64,000 nt of DNA from Ruminiclostridium sp. (GCA_017935365.1 JAGBHT010000037.1:1-64000); one strand, 5' to 3'. Shown: positions 40,921 through 50,064, counted from the stretch's first letter. A program made the numbers and translations. The notes: a model not told the origin generated them from the letters alone.

Positions 40921-42460
40921 CCCTCATCGTCCTTTCACTGCTGTGTCTGCTCTTAGCCTTGCCCGATAACTGTTGTACGGTCATATCCGAACCCGAAAGC
41001 TTCTTCCAGCTTGCTCTGAAAAAAGTATCACGCATAATGCTTTTAAGCGTTATCGGAGCGAACGGTGCGGTATACGGAACGCCGTATGCGTTTTTCGAGC
41101 AGATCCTGAAGAATATAACCACGCCGAACACCGTTATTCCGAACAGCCCCAGCACACCGCCTGCGACAATAAACGCAAGCCTCAGTATCATACAACTGTC
41201 GTATAAGTCCGAAACCGCAAAAGAACATAATCCGGTGGCGGCGATTATCAGCACGACAGGCGCGCTCATAAGTCCTGCCGAAACGGATATCTCGCCTATT
41301 ACAAGTCCGCCGACAATACTCACCGCATGGCCTACACTTCTCGGCAGTCTGAGCCCTGCCTCACGCATTATCTCATACAGAATATACATTATCAGGCACT
41401 CGCCGAAAACCGGGTAAGCCGTGGTCTGAACCGATGAATAGATATTCAGCAGAAGCGCCGAACGGAACATTTCAGGGTGAAAGTTGCACAGCGCAACATA
41501 AAGTCCCGGAAGTACAGCAGACGCTATAAACGCAAAGAATCTTATAGTACGCAGAAACGCCGAAAAGTACGGTTTTTGCGTATAATCGTCCATTGTTACA
41601 AAGTTCTCTGCAAAAAGGCTCGGCAGAATAAGCGCAAACGGCGTGCCGTCCACAATTATTCCTACTCTGCCCTCATAAAGCTTGGATGTGAACACGTCGG
41701 GTCGCTCGGTGACGGATATCTGAGAAAACAGTGTAGTTCCGCCCGGCTCTAAAAAGCTTTGCAGATACTCACTGCTGACTATCGTATTAAGTGGGATATT
41801 CCTGAGCTTGTCGATAACGGCGTTTACCGTGTTAACATCAGCTTTGTCGGTAAGGTAGCATACCGATACATCTGTATTACTGCGGTCGCCTATCGTCATC
41901 ATAACGGTTTTAAGCGTGGGGGATTTCATACGGCGGCGGACCATAGACACATTTGTCCTTACCACTTCTATAAAGCCCTCACGGGAAGCCCTGAGGTTCA
42001 TATGGGTCGACGGCTCATCTATACTTCTGTGCGAATAGCCCTGTATGCCTATCGCTATGCCGAATGAAGCGCCGTTGCACAGCAGGACGGCAAAACCCGA
42101 CATTATATTGAGGCAGAGTGTGCCGACATCATATACCTGCTTTTGTTCTTCTGCTATCGGCATATCGGCGCATACCGCACAGAAGAACTCATTATCATCG
42201 GCTATTTTGGGCGGCGATGATACAAGAGGGCGGAAGATAAGATTCGCAAGATCAGCCTTGCCTATCATTCCCTCGCAGGTGACTACCGCCATTCTGTGAC
42301 CGCCTGCGGTAAAATATTTGATTATAAGGTCCGAGCTGTTGTTCATAAGCGCCCTTACAGCACAGCAGTTTTCATCAAGGCTTGATGAAAGGCTTGTGTC
42401 CGAGTTACTCACAGGCTCGGTGTTCTTTTCGGAAAAATCCGGCTTTTTTATATTGCTCAT
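40904..42460 (-). CDS. Spore germination protein GerAA family (A subunit)
   Basis: A 518-residue protein. The cytoplasmic N-terminal domain (about 30-270) shows GMIGKADLANLIFRPLVSSP and MTIGDRSNTDVSVCYLTDKA. It is followed by the conserved segment YEGRVGIIVDGTPFALILPS and four to five membrane helices (FLRTIRFFAFIASAVLPGLY onward). The ATG at 42458-42460 has GAGGA six bases upstream and is preferred over an ATG 15 bp earlier. First gene of the gerA-type operon, expected to be expressed in the forespore, although I see no clear sigma-G promoter in the 90-bp gap. Confidence 0.93.
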   Translation of the reverse strand: MSNIKKPDFSEKNTEPVSNSDTSLSSSLDENCCAVRALMNNSSDLIIKYFTAGGHRMAVVTCEGMIGKADLANLIFRPLVSSPPKIADDNEFFCAVCADMPIAEEQKQVYDVGTLCLNIMSGFAVLLCNGASFGIAIGIQGYSHRSIDEPSTHMNLRASREGFIEVVRTNVSMVRRRMKSPTLKTVMMTIGDRSNTDVSVCYLTDKADVNTVNAVIDKLRNIPLNTIVSSEYLQSFLEPGGTTLFSQISVTERPDVFTSKLYEGRVGIIVDGTPFALILPSLFAENFVTMDDYTQKPYFSAFLRTIRFFAFIASAVLPGLYVALCNFHPEMFRSALLLNIYSSVQTTAYPVFGECLIMYILYEIMREAGLRLPRSVGHAVSIVGGLVIGEISVSAGLMSAPVVLIIAATGLCSFAVSDLYDSCMILRLAFIVAGGVLGLFGITVFGVVIFFRICSKNAYGVPYTAPFAPITLKSIMRDTFFRASWKKLSGSDMTVQQLSGKAKSRHSSERTMRDEQNK

Positions 42461-42549
42461 TCCAAGTCCTCGCATAATAAAAAATTATCAGTAAATAATA
42501 GCGTTGAAATAAAAATCTATCAATTATCTTTCCCGACTATGGAGGCAAT

Positions 42550-43266
42550 ATGCTGATAATAATTATTCGTTCGGTACTTTTATACATTCTTATAGTGTTT
42601 GCACTGAGACTTATGGGCAAGAAGCAACTGGCACAGCTCCAACCGTCCGAGCTCGTTACTACCATACTTATCTCAAACATTGCAACACTTTCGCTTGAAG
42701 ATTCGACCGTACCTATGATATACGGTGTTATACCGATACTGATGATAGTTTGTCTGGACGTATTCATGTCGTTCATTATGCTCAAAAGTTCACGCTTCCG
42801 CCGTCTTGTCACAGGAACACCGCAGATAATCATCACAAACGGCGTGATCGACCGCAGAGTGATGAAGCACCTGCGCTACAGTGTTGACGAGCTGATGGAA
42901 GCTATGCGTGAGTGCATGATATTTGACATTTCACAGGTGCAGTATGCTATAGTCGAAACCACAGGCAAGATCAACTTCTATCAGAAAAGCTGTTACAGAA
43001 ATGTTGAAAACGGCGATATGGATATAAAAGTTCAGAATTGCGATCCTCCCTGCCTGCTTATCAAGGACGGCGATATCAATTATCCCGGACTGCGGCGCTG
43101 GAACGGCGACGAAAATAAACTGCGCGGTATGATAAAGGAAATGGGACTTGATATAAAGGATATATTCCTGCTTACAGACAGCGTGGATAAAGGCGTTTAC
43201 ACCGTGCTTAAATCCGACAGCGAAAGCGGTACAAAGTCAATATGCAGACCTGAGGAGAAAAAGTAA
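42550..43266 (+). CDS. DUF421 (YetF-type) membrane protein
   Basis: A 238-residue protein. The N-terminal 75 residues hold three membrane segments with the family sequence VFALRLMGKKQLAQLQPSEL. The cytoplasmic part has PQIIITNGVIDRRVMKHLRY and DELMEAMRECMIFDISQVQY, which define DUF421. YetF proteins in Bacillus are linked to spores and membranes. It is divergent from the gerA operon and overlaps the next gene by one base (TAATG). Confidence 0.9.
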   Translation: MLIIIIRSVLLYILIVFALRLMGKKQLAQLQPSELVTTILISNIATLSLEDSTVPMIYGVIPILMIVCLDVFMSFIMLKSSRFRRLVTGTPQIIITNGVIDRRVMKHLRYSVDELMEAMRECMIFDISQVQYAIVETTGKINFYQKSCYRNVENGDMDIKVQNCDPPCLLIKDGDINYPGLRRWNGDENKLRGMIKEMGLDIKDIFLLTDSVDKGVYTVLKSDSESGTKSICRPEEKK

Positions 43267-43643
43267 TGGGAAGAATGGTAACTTGTGCCGCCATAGTAGC
43301 GGCAATGATAGCGTTTGCAATATTCGGATACAACTATTACGATACGCGCGCCAAAGAAATATATACGACCGCAGACGAAATAACACAAGCTATAGATAAT
43401 GATGACACAAAAAAAGCCGCCGAAAAGGCGACTTATGCCGAGGATATCTGGCGCGGACTTTCTCAGGATACTATCTTTGTAGAGGATACCGAATGCGATA
43501 ACGAGATAGCTATGTGCCTGTCACGCATAAGAGTATTTGCCGAGAGCGGAGAGCAAGATATCTACTCTGAATGCGCTGTACTGAAAAGGCTTATAGAGCT
43601 TTATATAACACGACAGCAGATAACGCTTTCAAGTGTGCTGTAA
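43266..43643 (+). CDS. DUF4363-type small membrane-anchored protein
   Basis: A 125-residue protein with one N-terminal membrane helix (VTCAAIVAAMIAFAIFGYNY) and a helical extracytoplasmic part rich in charged residues. The pairing behind DUF421 genes is typical of DUF4363 in Clostridia (from memory). The ATG overlaps the DUF421 stop. Function unknown; a joint role with YetF-type DUF421 is likely. Confidence 0.8.
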   Translation: MGRMVTCAAIVAAMIAFAIFGYNYYDTRAKEIYTTADEITQAIDNDDTKKAAEKATYAEDIWRGLSQDTIFVEDTECDNEIAMCLSRIRVFAESGEQDIYSECAVLKRLIELYITRQQITLSSVL

Positions 43644-43652
43644 TATACAAAA

Positions 43653-43679
43653 ATGCCGACGGTAAAATACCGTCGGCAT
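43653..43679. terminator. Bidirectional terminator
   Basis: Perfect 12-bp stem ATGCCGACGGTA / TACCGTCGGCAT, 3-nt loop, T-rich on both sides, between convergent genes. Confidence 0.88.
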
Positions 43680-43703
43680 AATTTTTAAATCGATTATCTA
43701 AGC

Positions 43704-45215
43704 TCAGGAAACAGTAGCGTTGAGCTCCTTGATTCTTGCTTCGATAACACCTCTGTTCTCTTCACGAACAGTTGCAAATGAGCTACCGCCCATTACAACG
43801 TCTGATGTAAGGTGACCTACAGGGTTCTCACCTGTTGAAGAGTCAGCAATATCAGCACCGATACCGTTCTTGAACTCGAATACTGCTGAGAATGTTTCGG
43901 GATTCTTCAGAACGTCAAGTCTGTCGAGCAGCGTGTCTGTCCAGTCAAATTCATCGATCGACTGCTGTCTGCCTGCCTTCTTTACATCTTCATCCTTGTA
44001 AGCTAAGAGGTTTGCATAGATCCATGCCTTGTATCCGTCAGCGTTCTTAGAACCTGCAACGAACATAAATGCATCCTGCTTCATTTCCTGATAATATGTA
44101 TCAGCACCGTCCATCTTGGGGAAAGGAACGAAATTGATCTCGTCGTCGTCCCACTTCTGCTTTTTCTTGTAAAGTCTCCAGGTTTCCTCGTATCTCCATG
44201 TACCGTCTTCAAGGAAGAGTGTGTTACCGTTTACCCACTCAGGATAGCTGGGAGCCCAGTTGTTTTCAATCTCTCTGGGGTAACGGAGCTGTTCCTGTGT
44301 ATCATCGAATGTACGGAGCATATCCATGCACTTTTCGATATTTGCATCGTTGAGGTTGCTTACAAGCTTACCGTTCTCAAGACCGATAAGGGGCTTACCT
44401 GTTGTAGCGATGAATGCGTGGTCAAGTCCGTAACCGTCAAATGCATACTTAGCATTGTCGGGATCTGTGAACTTTCTTGCCATCTCTATGCACTTTGACC
44501 ATGTCCATTCGCCTTTTTCAAAGAGCTCCCAGGGATCGTCAAAGCCGTTCTCTTCAATTATAGACTTTCTGTACCAGAGAAGTGTTGCGGGATTAACGTC
44601 AACAATAGGTGTATAAACCTTACCGCCCCAGTTGAACATATCTATAATGCTCTTATAGTCTGCCCAGTCGTCTGTAGTAGTATCAATAACACCGTCGATA
44701 GGCTGGAACAGGTTCTGATAAATACCGTAAGGATAGTTTGATGTCTCAAAGGGGAATGTATCGGGTGAGTCATCTGACTGTACAAGTCTTGCAAGGTCAA
44801 CATATCTGTTTGCATAGCTTGATACTCTTACATTTACGAATACGTTTTCGTCTGCTACACTCTCATAGCCCTCGGGCTTATTCTTGGGTGTGCCGTACAT
44901 TGACTTGAAGAGCTCTACTGAAGGAGCTGCCTCCTGAATGTCGTACCATGCCATAAACTTGAGCTTGGTGTCAACCTTGATGTTCTTGTAGTCCTCTGCT
45001 ACTGAAACGTTGTCAATTGCACTCTTTACATCTTCATTTGAAGACATTATCTTCTGGCTGCCTGTAGCTGTTGTGCTCTCTGCTGAAGAGTCAGCACCGC
45101 CGGTTGTTCCGCCGCTTGTTGCTGTGCTGCTGCCTGAACAACCTGTGAACGCTGTAGCGCCCATTACCAGAGCAAGAGCTGCTGCTGAAATCTTTTTGGT
45201 CGTTTTTTTCATCAT
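43704..45215 (-). CDS. Extracellular solute-binding lipoprotein, paralog 1 of 4
   Basis: A 503-residue family-1-like binding protein. Lipobox TAFTGCSGSS (Cys about 26), Ser/Thr/Gly linker, then family landmarks shared by all four paralogs: SYANRYVDLARLVQSDDSPD (about 131-150), TLLWYRKSIIEENGFDDPWE and EKGEWTWSKC, NWAPSYPEWVNGNTLFLEDG, TWRYEETWRLYKKKQKWDDD, EINFVPFPKMDG and FDWTDTLLDRLD. ABC sugar-binding proteins have this fold, but no permease or ATPase is near any copy. Closest to the copy at 50086-51582. Own promoter. Ligand unknown; an oligosaccharide is the default guess. Confidence 0.88.
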   Translation of the reverse strand: MMKKTTKKISAAALALVMGATAFTGCSGSSTATSGGTTGGADSSAESTTATGSQKIMSSNEDVKSAIDNVSVAEDYKNIKVDTKLKFMAWYDIQEAAPSVELFKSMYGTPKNKPEGYESVADENVFVNVRVSSYANRYVDLARLVQSDDSPDTFPFETSNYPYGIYQNLFQPIDGVIDTTTDDWADYKSIIDMFNWGGKVYTPIVDVNPATLLWYRKSIIEENGFDDPWELFEKGEWTWSKCIEMARKFTDPDNAKYAFDGYGLDHAFIATTGKPLIGLENGKLVSNLNDANIEKCMDMLRTFDDTQEQLRYPREIENNWAPSYPEWVNGNTLFLEDGTWRYEETWRLYKKKQKWDDDEINFVPFPKMDGADTYYQEMKQDAFMFVAGSKNADGYKAWIYANLLAYKDEDVKKAGRQQSIDEFDWTDTLLDRLDVLKNPETFSAVFEFKNGIGADIADSSTGENPVGHLTSDVVMGGSSFATVREENRGVIEARIKELNATVS

Positions 45216-45260
45216 TTACCTCCTGTACGGCTATACACACTGCCGCTTATTTGCTCTATT

Positions 45261-45289
45261 ATTATAACAAATTTCCGCTTGTCATTCAA
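45261..45289 (-). promoter_or_regulatory. Promoter of binding-protein paralog 1
   Basis: Reverse strand: TTGAAT (45284-45289), 17-bp spacer, TATAAT (45261-45266), about 45 bp before the ATG. Confidence 0.7.
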
Positions 45290-45376
45290 CCATTAGTTAA
45301 TCCAAACTTGAAAAATATTTTTGTTTAATTACAACAACGAATTTTGTGTTTTCACAGTATTTACACAAAATTTAAG

Positions 45377-45823
45377 TTAATTACCTTTATACATCTGAGA
45401 ATAACCCAATTCCGTAAACCCGTTTCTTGCGTAAAGCTTAGCCGCTCTTTCGTTATCCGGCTCAGTCTCAAGCCTTATTCTTGCGGCGTCGGAGTATTCT
45501 TTTTCCATAAACTTAAAGAACTCTCCCGTAATGCCATTACAACGGTACTGCGGCTTTACATATATCTCGTCAAGCCATACGACCATACCGCCTGCCTCGT
45601 TTGAATAAGTCAGGGCAAGCAGGGCAAAACCGTATATTTCTTTTTTATCGTCACTGCGGAACATAAAGCATACCGCATACGGCGAACCTTCCATCAGCAC
45701 ATTGAATGTAAGCTTATGGTTTTCATCGGGTATAGGGTGAAGCACCGCAGGAGAATGATAGAAATCGTGCTCCATAGTGAGAAACTCTTCCCTGTCGTCT
45801 TTTCTTATCTTGTCAAATATCAT
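45377..45823 (-). CDS. GNAT-family N-acetyltransferase
   Basis: A 148-residue GNAT protein. VWLDEIYVKPQYRCNGITGE holds the V-x-P-x-x-R-x-x-G acetyl-CoA loop in modified form (RCNGIT), and LETEPDNERAAKLYARNGFT is the C-terminal motif B. It starts 13 bp after the ion-exchanger stop on the same strand. Substrate not predictable. Confidence 0.88.
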   Translation of the reverse strand: MIFDKIRKDDREEFLTMEHDFYHSPAVLHPIPDENHKLTFNVLMEGSPYAVCFMFRSDDKKEIYGFALLALTYSNEAGGMVVWLDEIYVKPQYRCNGITGEFFKFMEKEYSDAARIRLETEPDNERAAKLYARNGFTELGYSQMYKGN

Positions 45824-45836
45824 ATTATATCACCTG

Positions 45837-46880
45837 TCACGCAAGTCCGAGCGGATTTATAAACAGATATGCGAAATATCCTGCATACGCAACCAGCATA
45901 ATTATACCGCCGACCCTTGTAAGCTCTTTTTTACGCAGAACAAGCAGTCCGAGAAGTACAGCCGCCGCAATTGCAACTACAGTATCAATAATAAACGCGT
46001 CACCGTAAGGCAGAATGCTCGGAGAGAATACGGACGCCAGACCGACAACGAACAGGATATTGAAAATGTTACTGCCTATTATGTTACCGATAGCAATGTC
46101 GGATTTTTTCTTGAGGGACGCTGTTATGCAGGTGATAAGTTCGGGAAGTGATGTACCGAATGCTACAACAGTCAGTGAGATCGTTCTGTCGTCAACTCCG
46201 ATGACCTGAGCTATGCTCTTTGCAGATGAAACCGTAAGGTCACTGCCGATCACTATGCTGACAAGTCCTACAAGAGTTATCAGTATCAGTATCGGTAACT
46301 TGTCCTTGTCGGTAAGCTCCGGCACTTCTTCTGCCGAGCTGTCGTCGCCCTTCTTGTAAAGGTAGAACAGATAGCCTAAGAATGCCGCAAAAAGTACCAG
46401 CATGATAGCGCCGTCTATCTTGTCAAGTCCTCCGCCTATCCAGCCGAGCAGCAGTAATACGGCTGTAATGAATACAACAAACGGTATCTCGAATTTAAGC
46501 GTGTTCGGCTTTATCTTAAGGTTTGTTATCACTGCGCTGACGCCAAGTATCAGCAGTATGTTCATAATATTACTGCCCACCACGTTACCTATCGAAATAG
46601 CCGCCGCATCCTGAAATGCCGCACTTATACTGATAGCCGCCTCAGGCGCAGAAGTTCCCATCGCCACTATCGTAAGACCTATTACTATCTGCGGGATTTT
46701 AAATTTAGCCGCAATTTTTGACGCACCTTCAACAAACAGATCCGCACCCTTTATCAGCATAGCGAATCCCACTATCAGCACGCCGAGCGAGCATATAACA
46801 TTTGCATTGATGTTCACTCCGACCATATTCATAACATACAGTGCAGCGCCTATCACAAGAGCAATTATCGCAATTAACAT
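45837..46880 (-). CDS. CaCA-family calcium/sodium antiporter (YrbG-like)
   Basis: A 347-residue membrane protein with about ten helices in two inverted repeats. The alpha-repeats are seen as TIVAMGTSAPEAAISISAAF (about 71-90) and VVAFGTSLPELITCITASLK (about 239-258), each followed by an IGNVVGSNIMNILLILG/IGNIIGSNIFNILFVVG segment. A charged loop lies between the repeats. It exchanges Ca2+ for Na+ or H+. It is upstream of the GNAT gene and probably shares its transcript. Confidence 0.93.
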   Translation of the reverse strand: MLIAIIALVIGAALYVMNMVGVNINANVICSLGVLIVGFAMLIKGADLFVEGASKIAAKFKIPQIVIGLTIVAMGTSAPEAAISISAAFQDAAAISIGNVVGSNIMNILLILGVSAVITNLKIKPNTLKFEIPFVVFITAVLLLLGWIGGGLDKIDGAIMLVLFAAFLGYLFYLYKKGDDSSAEEVPELTDKDKLPILILITLVGLVSIVIGSDLTVSSAKSIAQVIGVDDRTISLTVVAFGTSLPELITCITASLKKKSDIAIGNIIGSNIFNILFVVGLASVFSPSILPYGDAFIIDTVVAIAAAVLLGLLVLRKKELTRVGGIIMLVAYAGYFAYLFINPLGLA

Positions 46881-46931
46881 TTTCTGTCCTCTTTCTCTGT
46901 TAACACATTAAATTTTTCGGTTACACGAATG

Positions 46932-46966
46932 ACGGGCAGTGACGTTTCATAGAAGCGACTGCCCGT
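46932..46966 (-). terminator. Hairpin after glgA
   Basis: Nine-bp stem ACGGGCAGT / ACTGCCCGT with a 17-nt partly paired loop. No clear T-run; a weak terminator or mRNA 3' end. Confidence 0.45.
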
Positions 46967-46985
46967 ACATATTGATTTTTATCGC

Positions 46986-48413
46986 TTACTGCTCCCCTGC
47001 AAGCTCCTTGTAAAGACCGATATACAGCTTAGCCGACTGCTTCCAGCTGAAGTCCGCCTTCATAGCTCTGGTGACCAGCTTGTTCCACTCTGTCTTATTC
47101 CAGTAGCAGTCCTTTGCTCTCTTGATAGCATAAAGCATATCGTGAGCATTGTACGACTGGAATGTGTAACCTGTGCCGTTCTCATCACCGCAGTCAACGA
47201 TGCTGTCTGCAAGACCGCCCGTTTTTCTTACTATCGGGATAGTACCGTAACGCAGGGAGATCATCTGTGCAAGTCCGCACGGTTCGCTCTTACTGGGCAT
47301 AAGGAACATATTTGCACCTGCATAGATCTTCTTTGCAAGGTCTGGGATATATCCGCAAGTAAACGCTACCCTGTCGGGATATTTCCAGCGCATCTCGTGG
47401 AAGAACTGCTCATACTGAGCCTCGCCGGAGCCTAATATAACGACCTTGTAGCCAAGGTTTATAATATCGTCAAATACGCACTTTACAAGATCAAAGCCCT
47501 TGTGCTCAACAAGTCTTGATACCATACCGAGTACAGGCTCGTCACCCTGGGGAAGTCCGACTTCTTCAAGAAGCTTCTGTGCGCAGACTTTCTTTCCTGC
47601 TTTCTTTGAAACCGTGAAGTTTGCGGGGATCGCAGGATCTGTAGCAGGATTGTACATATCGGTATCAATGCCGTTAAGGAATCCACAGGTCTTGTACTGC
47701 TTATCTGCAAGCGCTCTGTCAAGGCCGTGTGAGAACCACGGATCAAGAATTTCTCTCGCATATGTCGGAGAAACTGTTGTAACCTTGTCAGCAACCTCGA
47801 TAGCCGCTTTCATAAGGTTGACATCCCTGTCATATTCCATAAGAGAAGCGAAATGCTTCGGTATACCGAGGACATCTTCAAGTATTTCCATACCGTATCT
47901 GCCCTGGTACTGAATGTTGTGGATAGTAAATACGTTCTTGATACCCCAGAGCTTTTCATCGTTTCTGTAGAAAATGCTGTAATATACGGGGATAAGGGCG
48001 CACTGCCAGTCGTTTGAATTGATTATCTGCGGCTTGAAGTCGATAACCTTGAGCATTTCAAGAACCGCGCGTGAGAAGAACGCATATCTTTCGGCATCGT
48101 CATAATAGCCGTAAAGTCCGAAATCACGCTTGAAGTAATATTCGTTATCAAGGAAATAATATGTAACGTTGTTTATCTTTGCTGTGAACAGTCCGCAGTA
48201 CTGATTTCTCCAACCTACCGGTACAGAAAAATTAGTAACATAGGTCATCTGATCGCGCCACTGCTGTTTAATTGTGTTTACATACAGAGGTACTACCACG
48301 CAAGCCTCGTGACCTTCTTCAACGAGTGCCTTAGGAAGTGAGCCGGCAACATCTGCAAGTCCGCCGGAAGCCGCTACGGGCTGAGCCTCGCTTGCCGCAT
48401 ATAGGATCTTCAT
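46986..48413 (-). CDS. glgA: Glycogen synthase (ADP-glucose, GT5)
   Basis: A 475-residue starch/glycogen synthase. MKILYAASEAQPVAASGGLA carries the ADP-glucose-binding K-x-G-G-type loop in variant form (ASGGLADVAGSLP). INSNDWQCALIPVY, TIHNIQYQGRYG, GFLNGIDTDMYNPATDP, MVSRLVEHKGFDLV and MPSKSEPCGLAQMISLRYGT are standard GT5 motifs. ATG at 48411-48413 after AAAGGCGG. It has its own promoter; no other glycogen genes are adjacent. The leader has a hairpin ending at the ribosome site. Confidence 0.96.
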   Translation of the reverse strand: MKILYAASEAQPVAASGGLADVAGSLPKALVEEGHEACVVVPLYVNTIKQQWRDQMTYVTNFSVPVGWRNQYCGLFTAKINNVTYYFLDNEYYFKRDFGLYGYYDDAERYAFFSRAVLEMLKVIDFKPQIINSNDWQCALIPVYYSIFYRNDEKLWGIKNVFTIHNIQYQGRYGMEILEDVLGIPKHFASLMEYDRDVNLMKAAIEVADKVTTVSPTYAREILDPWFSHGLDRALADKQYKTCGFLNGIDTDMYNPATDPAIPANFTVSKKAGKKVCAQKLLEEVGLPQGDEPVLGMVSRLVEHKGFDLVKCVFDDIINLGYKVVILGSGEAQYEQFFHEMRWKYPDRVAFTCGYIPDLAKKIYAGANMFLMPSKSEPCGLAQMISLRYGTIPIVRKTGGLADSIVDCGDENGTGYTFQSYNAHDMLYAIKRAKDCYWNKTEWNKLVTRAMKADFSWKQSAKLYIGLYKELAGEQ

Positions 48414-48428
48414 GTTTTTCCGCCTTTC

Positions 48429-48526
48429 AGCCACGCTTTTAAGAATTATATAATCATCCTAAGCGTGGCTCTTTTATAGTTTCTTATTCCCATTTAAAAT
48501 ATAGCATATTTCCGAGCCAAAATCAA
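48429..48526 (-). promoter_or_regulatory. glgA promoter and 5' leader hairpin
   Basis: Reverse strand: TTGATT (48521-48526), 17-bp spacer, TATATT (48498-48503). The leader contains a 10-bp inverted repeat AGCCACGCTT / AAGCGTGGCT (48429-48438, 48461-48470), with the glgA ribosome site directly downstream of the stem. Confidence 0.6.
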
Positions 48527-48629
48527 GCAAAATTTGAAGTGCTTATTGTCGAATAAAGAAAAATCGGAAATAATAACTAAATATTTCAATTTCTATTGTT
48601 CAAATTAACAAAATCAGTCACTTACGGTA

Positions 48630-48658
48630 TTGCATTTTTATCTAAAACAGAGTATAAT
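48630..48658 (+). promoter_or_regulatory. Promoter of the PocR-domain gene
   Basis: TTGCAT (48630-48635), 17-bp spacer, TATAAT (48653-48658). The gap between glgA and this gene (48414-48734) holds the two divergent promoters and no ORF. Confidence 0.75.
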
Positions 48659-48734
48659 TCTATGTAAAGGCAGTCTTTAATTTCAAGGGCTGTCTGTCTT
48701 GTATCAACATAGAAAAAGGGAAGGTGTCATTACC

Positions 48735-49757
48735 ATGGCAAACAAAGAAATTACATTACTTGATGTTATAGACAGAGCGCAGTTACAGTCCTTACAGGAC
48801 GCATTTGCTAAGGCAACAGGTATGGCGGCTCTCGCAACCGACAAGAACGGTCCCGTGACCCAGCTTTCATGTCCCACAGACTTCTGTATGAATTACACCA
48901 GAAAATCCAGCGTAGGCTGTGAGCGTTGCAACCTCTGCAACCTGAAAGGCGGCGAGCAGGCAAGCAAAACAGGAAGACCCGCTGTTTACTACTGTCACGG
49001 CGGACTTGTAGACTTTGCATCTCCCATTATCGTAAACGGCGAGCAGATAGGCTCTCTTATAGGCGGTCAGGTACTGACAGAAGAGCCCGACCTTGACAAG
49101 TTCCGTGCCATAGCAAAGGAAATTGATGTAGACCCAGATGAATATGTCGAGGCTGTAAAGAAAGTTCCGATAGTTTCCGAAGAGAAAGTAAACAATGCCG
49201 CAGAGCTTCTTTTCAAGATGGCTCAGGCTCTTTCACAGGTAGGATACGAAAAGTACCGCATCACAGAAGAACACAAGGACACGTCCGCAATGTTCGATGA
49301 AGTTCACGAAGATTACAAGGATATCAACGCAAAGGTAGAAGAAGTCAACACAACAATAGCGGCATTGTCAACCGAGTTTGATCTGTTGCGTGAAAAAGCG
49401 GCTGAATCAGCAAAGGCTGTTGCACAGACCGACTCGATACTGAAATACATACAGAACGTTGCAACCCAGATGACGTTGCTCGGATTCAACGCTTCTATCG
49501 AAGCAAAGCACGTTGGTGAGGCAGGCGCAGGATTCAATGTTATTGCGCAGGAAGTACGTCAGCTTGCAGAACAGACATCCAACCAGACCCGCAGTATCGA
49601 AGATGTCCTCGGCAGTGTTCGTTCTTCTATTTCCGCAATCGACAAGGAAATAGCGACCGCAGTAAGCAAGATCGAAGCCAATGTTGCTACAGTAAAGGAA
49701 CTCAGCGACAAGATCGCCGCAACCTCCGCAAAGATAGATAATATCAGCAAGGCGTAA
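48735..49757 (+). CDS. Cytoplasmic PocR-domain sensor with truncated chemoreceptor signalling domain
   Basis: A 340-residue protein with no signal peptide or membrane helix. Residues about 5-170 are a PocR-type ligand domain with six cysteines (CPTDFC, then CERCNLCNLKGGEQASKTGR, CHGG), suitable for a metal or small ligand. A coiled-coil linker follows (about 185-235). Residues about 245-340 are the chemoreceptor hairpin: LGFNASIEAKHVGEAGAGFN and VIAQEVRQLAEQTSNQTRSI. No HAMP, no full methylation helices and no C-terminal pentapeptide are visible. ATG at 48735 with GGGAAGGTG upstream. It may signal through CheA/CheW or act alone. Monocistronic. Confidence 0.88.
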   Translation: MANKEITLLDVIDRAQLQSLQDAFAKATGMAALATDKNGPVTQLSCPTDFCMNYTRKSSVGCERCNLCNLKGGEQASKTGRPAVYYCHGGLVDFASPIIVNGEQIGSLIGGQVLTEEPDLDKFRAIAKEIDVDPDEYVEAVKKVPIVSEEKVNNAAELLFKMAQALSQVGYEKYRITEEHKDTSAMFDEVHEDYKDINAKVEEVNTTIAALSTEFDLLREKAAESAKAVAQTDSILKYIQNVATQMTLLGFNASIEAKHVGEAGAGFNVIAQEVRQLAEQTSNQTRSIEDVLGSVRSSISAIDKEIATAVSKIEANVATVKELSDKIAATSAKIDNISKA

Positions 49758-49780
49758 CCGGACTGAAACAAATATATATA

Positions 49781-49810
49781 ATCCCACCGCATTTTATTTT
49801 GCGGCGGGAT
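49781..49810 (+). terminator. Terminator of the PocR-domain gene
   Basis: Stem ATCCC-A-CCGCA / TGCGG-C-GGGAT with one mismatch, then TTTTTATA. Confidence 0.8.
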
Positions 49811-49840
49811 TTTTATATACGTTGACCGGTGATAAAAGCA

Positions 49841-50064
49841 ACGGCTCTGCCAAAGCAGAGCCGTCCAGACTGTCGAAAAACCTATATATCTTTCAAAAAT
49901 GGGGTTGAGGGGCATAGCCCCCAACAGGGACTAGGGGCGGTAGCCCCAGTAATATAGCCCCTTCCCGAGGGGAAGGGGTTTGGGAATAGGGATAGTAAGT
50001 TAGAAGCTGATTTCAAAAGCAGACTTTTTCTACAAACTGAACGGCTCTGCCAAAGCAGAGCCGT
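49841..50064. repeat. Intergenic repeat block: two identical 24-bp palindromes around a G/C-rich element
   Basis: Identical hairpins (arms ACGGCTCTGC and GCAGAGCCGT, loop CAAA) occur at 49841-49864 and 50041-50064. Between them is a G-rich element with stacked short palindromes (GGGG...CCCC near 49901-49972, e.g. GGGGCATAGCCCCC, AGGGGCGGTAGCCCC). No ORF. On the reverse strand the left part could contribute to termination after binding-protein paralog 2. It looks like a small mobile or REP-type element. Confidence 0.55.

Noticed and set aside
49841..50064. CRISPR-like repeats
   Set aside because: Only two copies, perfectly palindromic, 200 bp apart with non-uniform sequence between.
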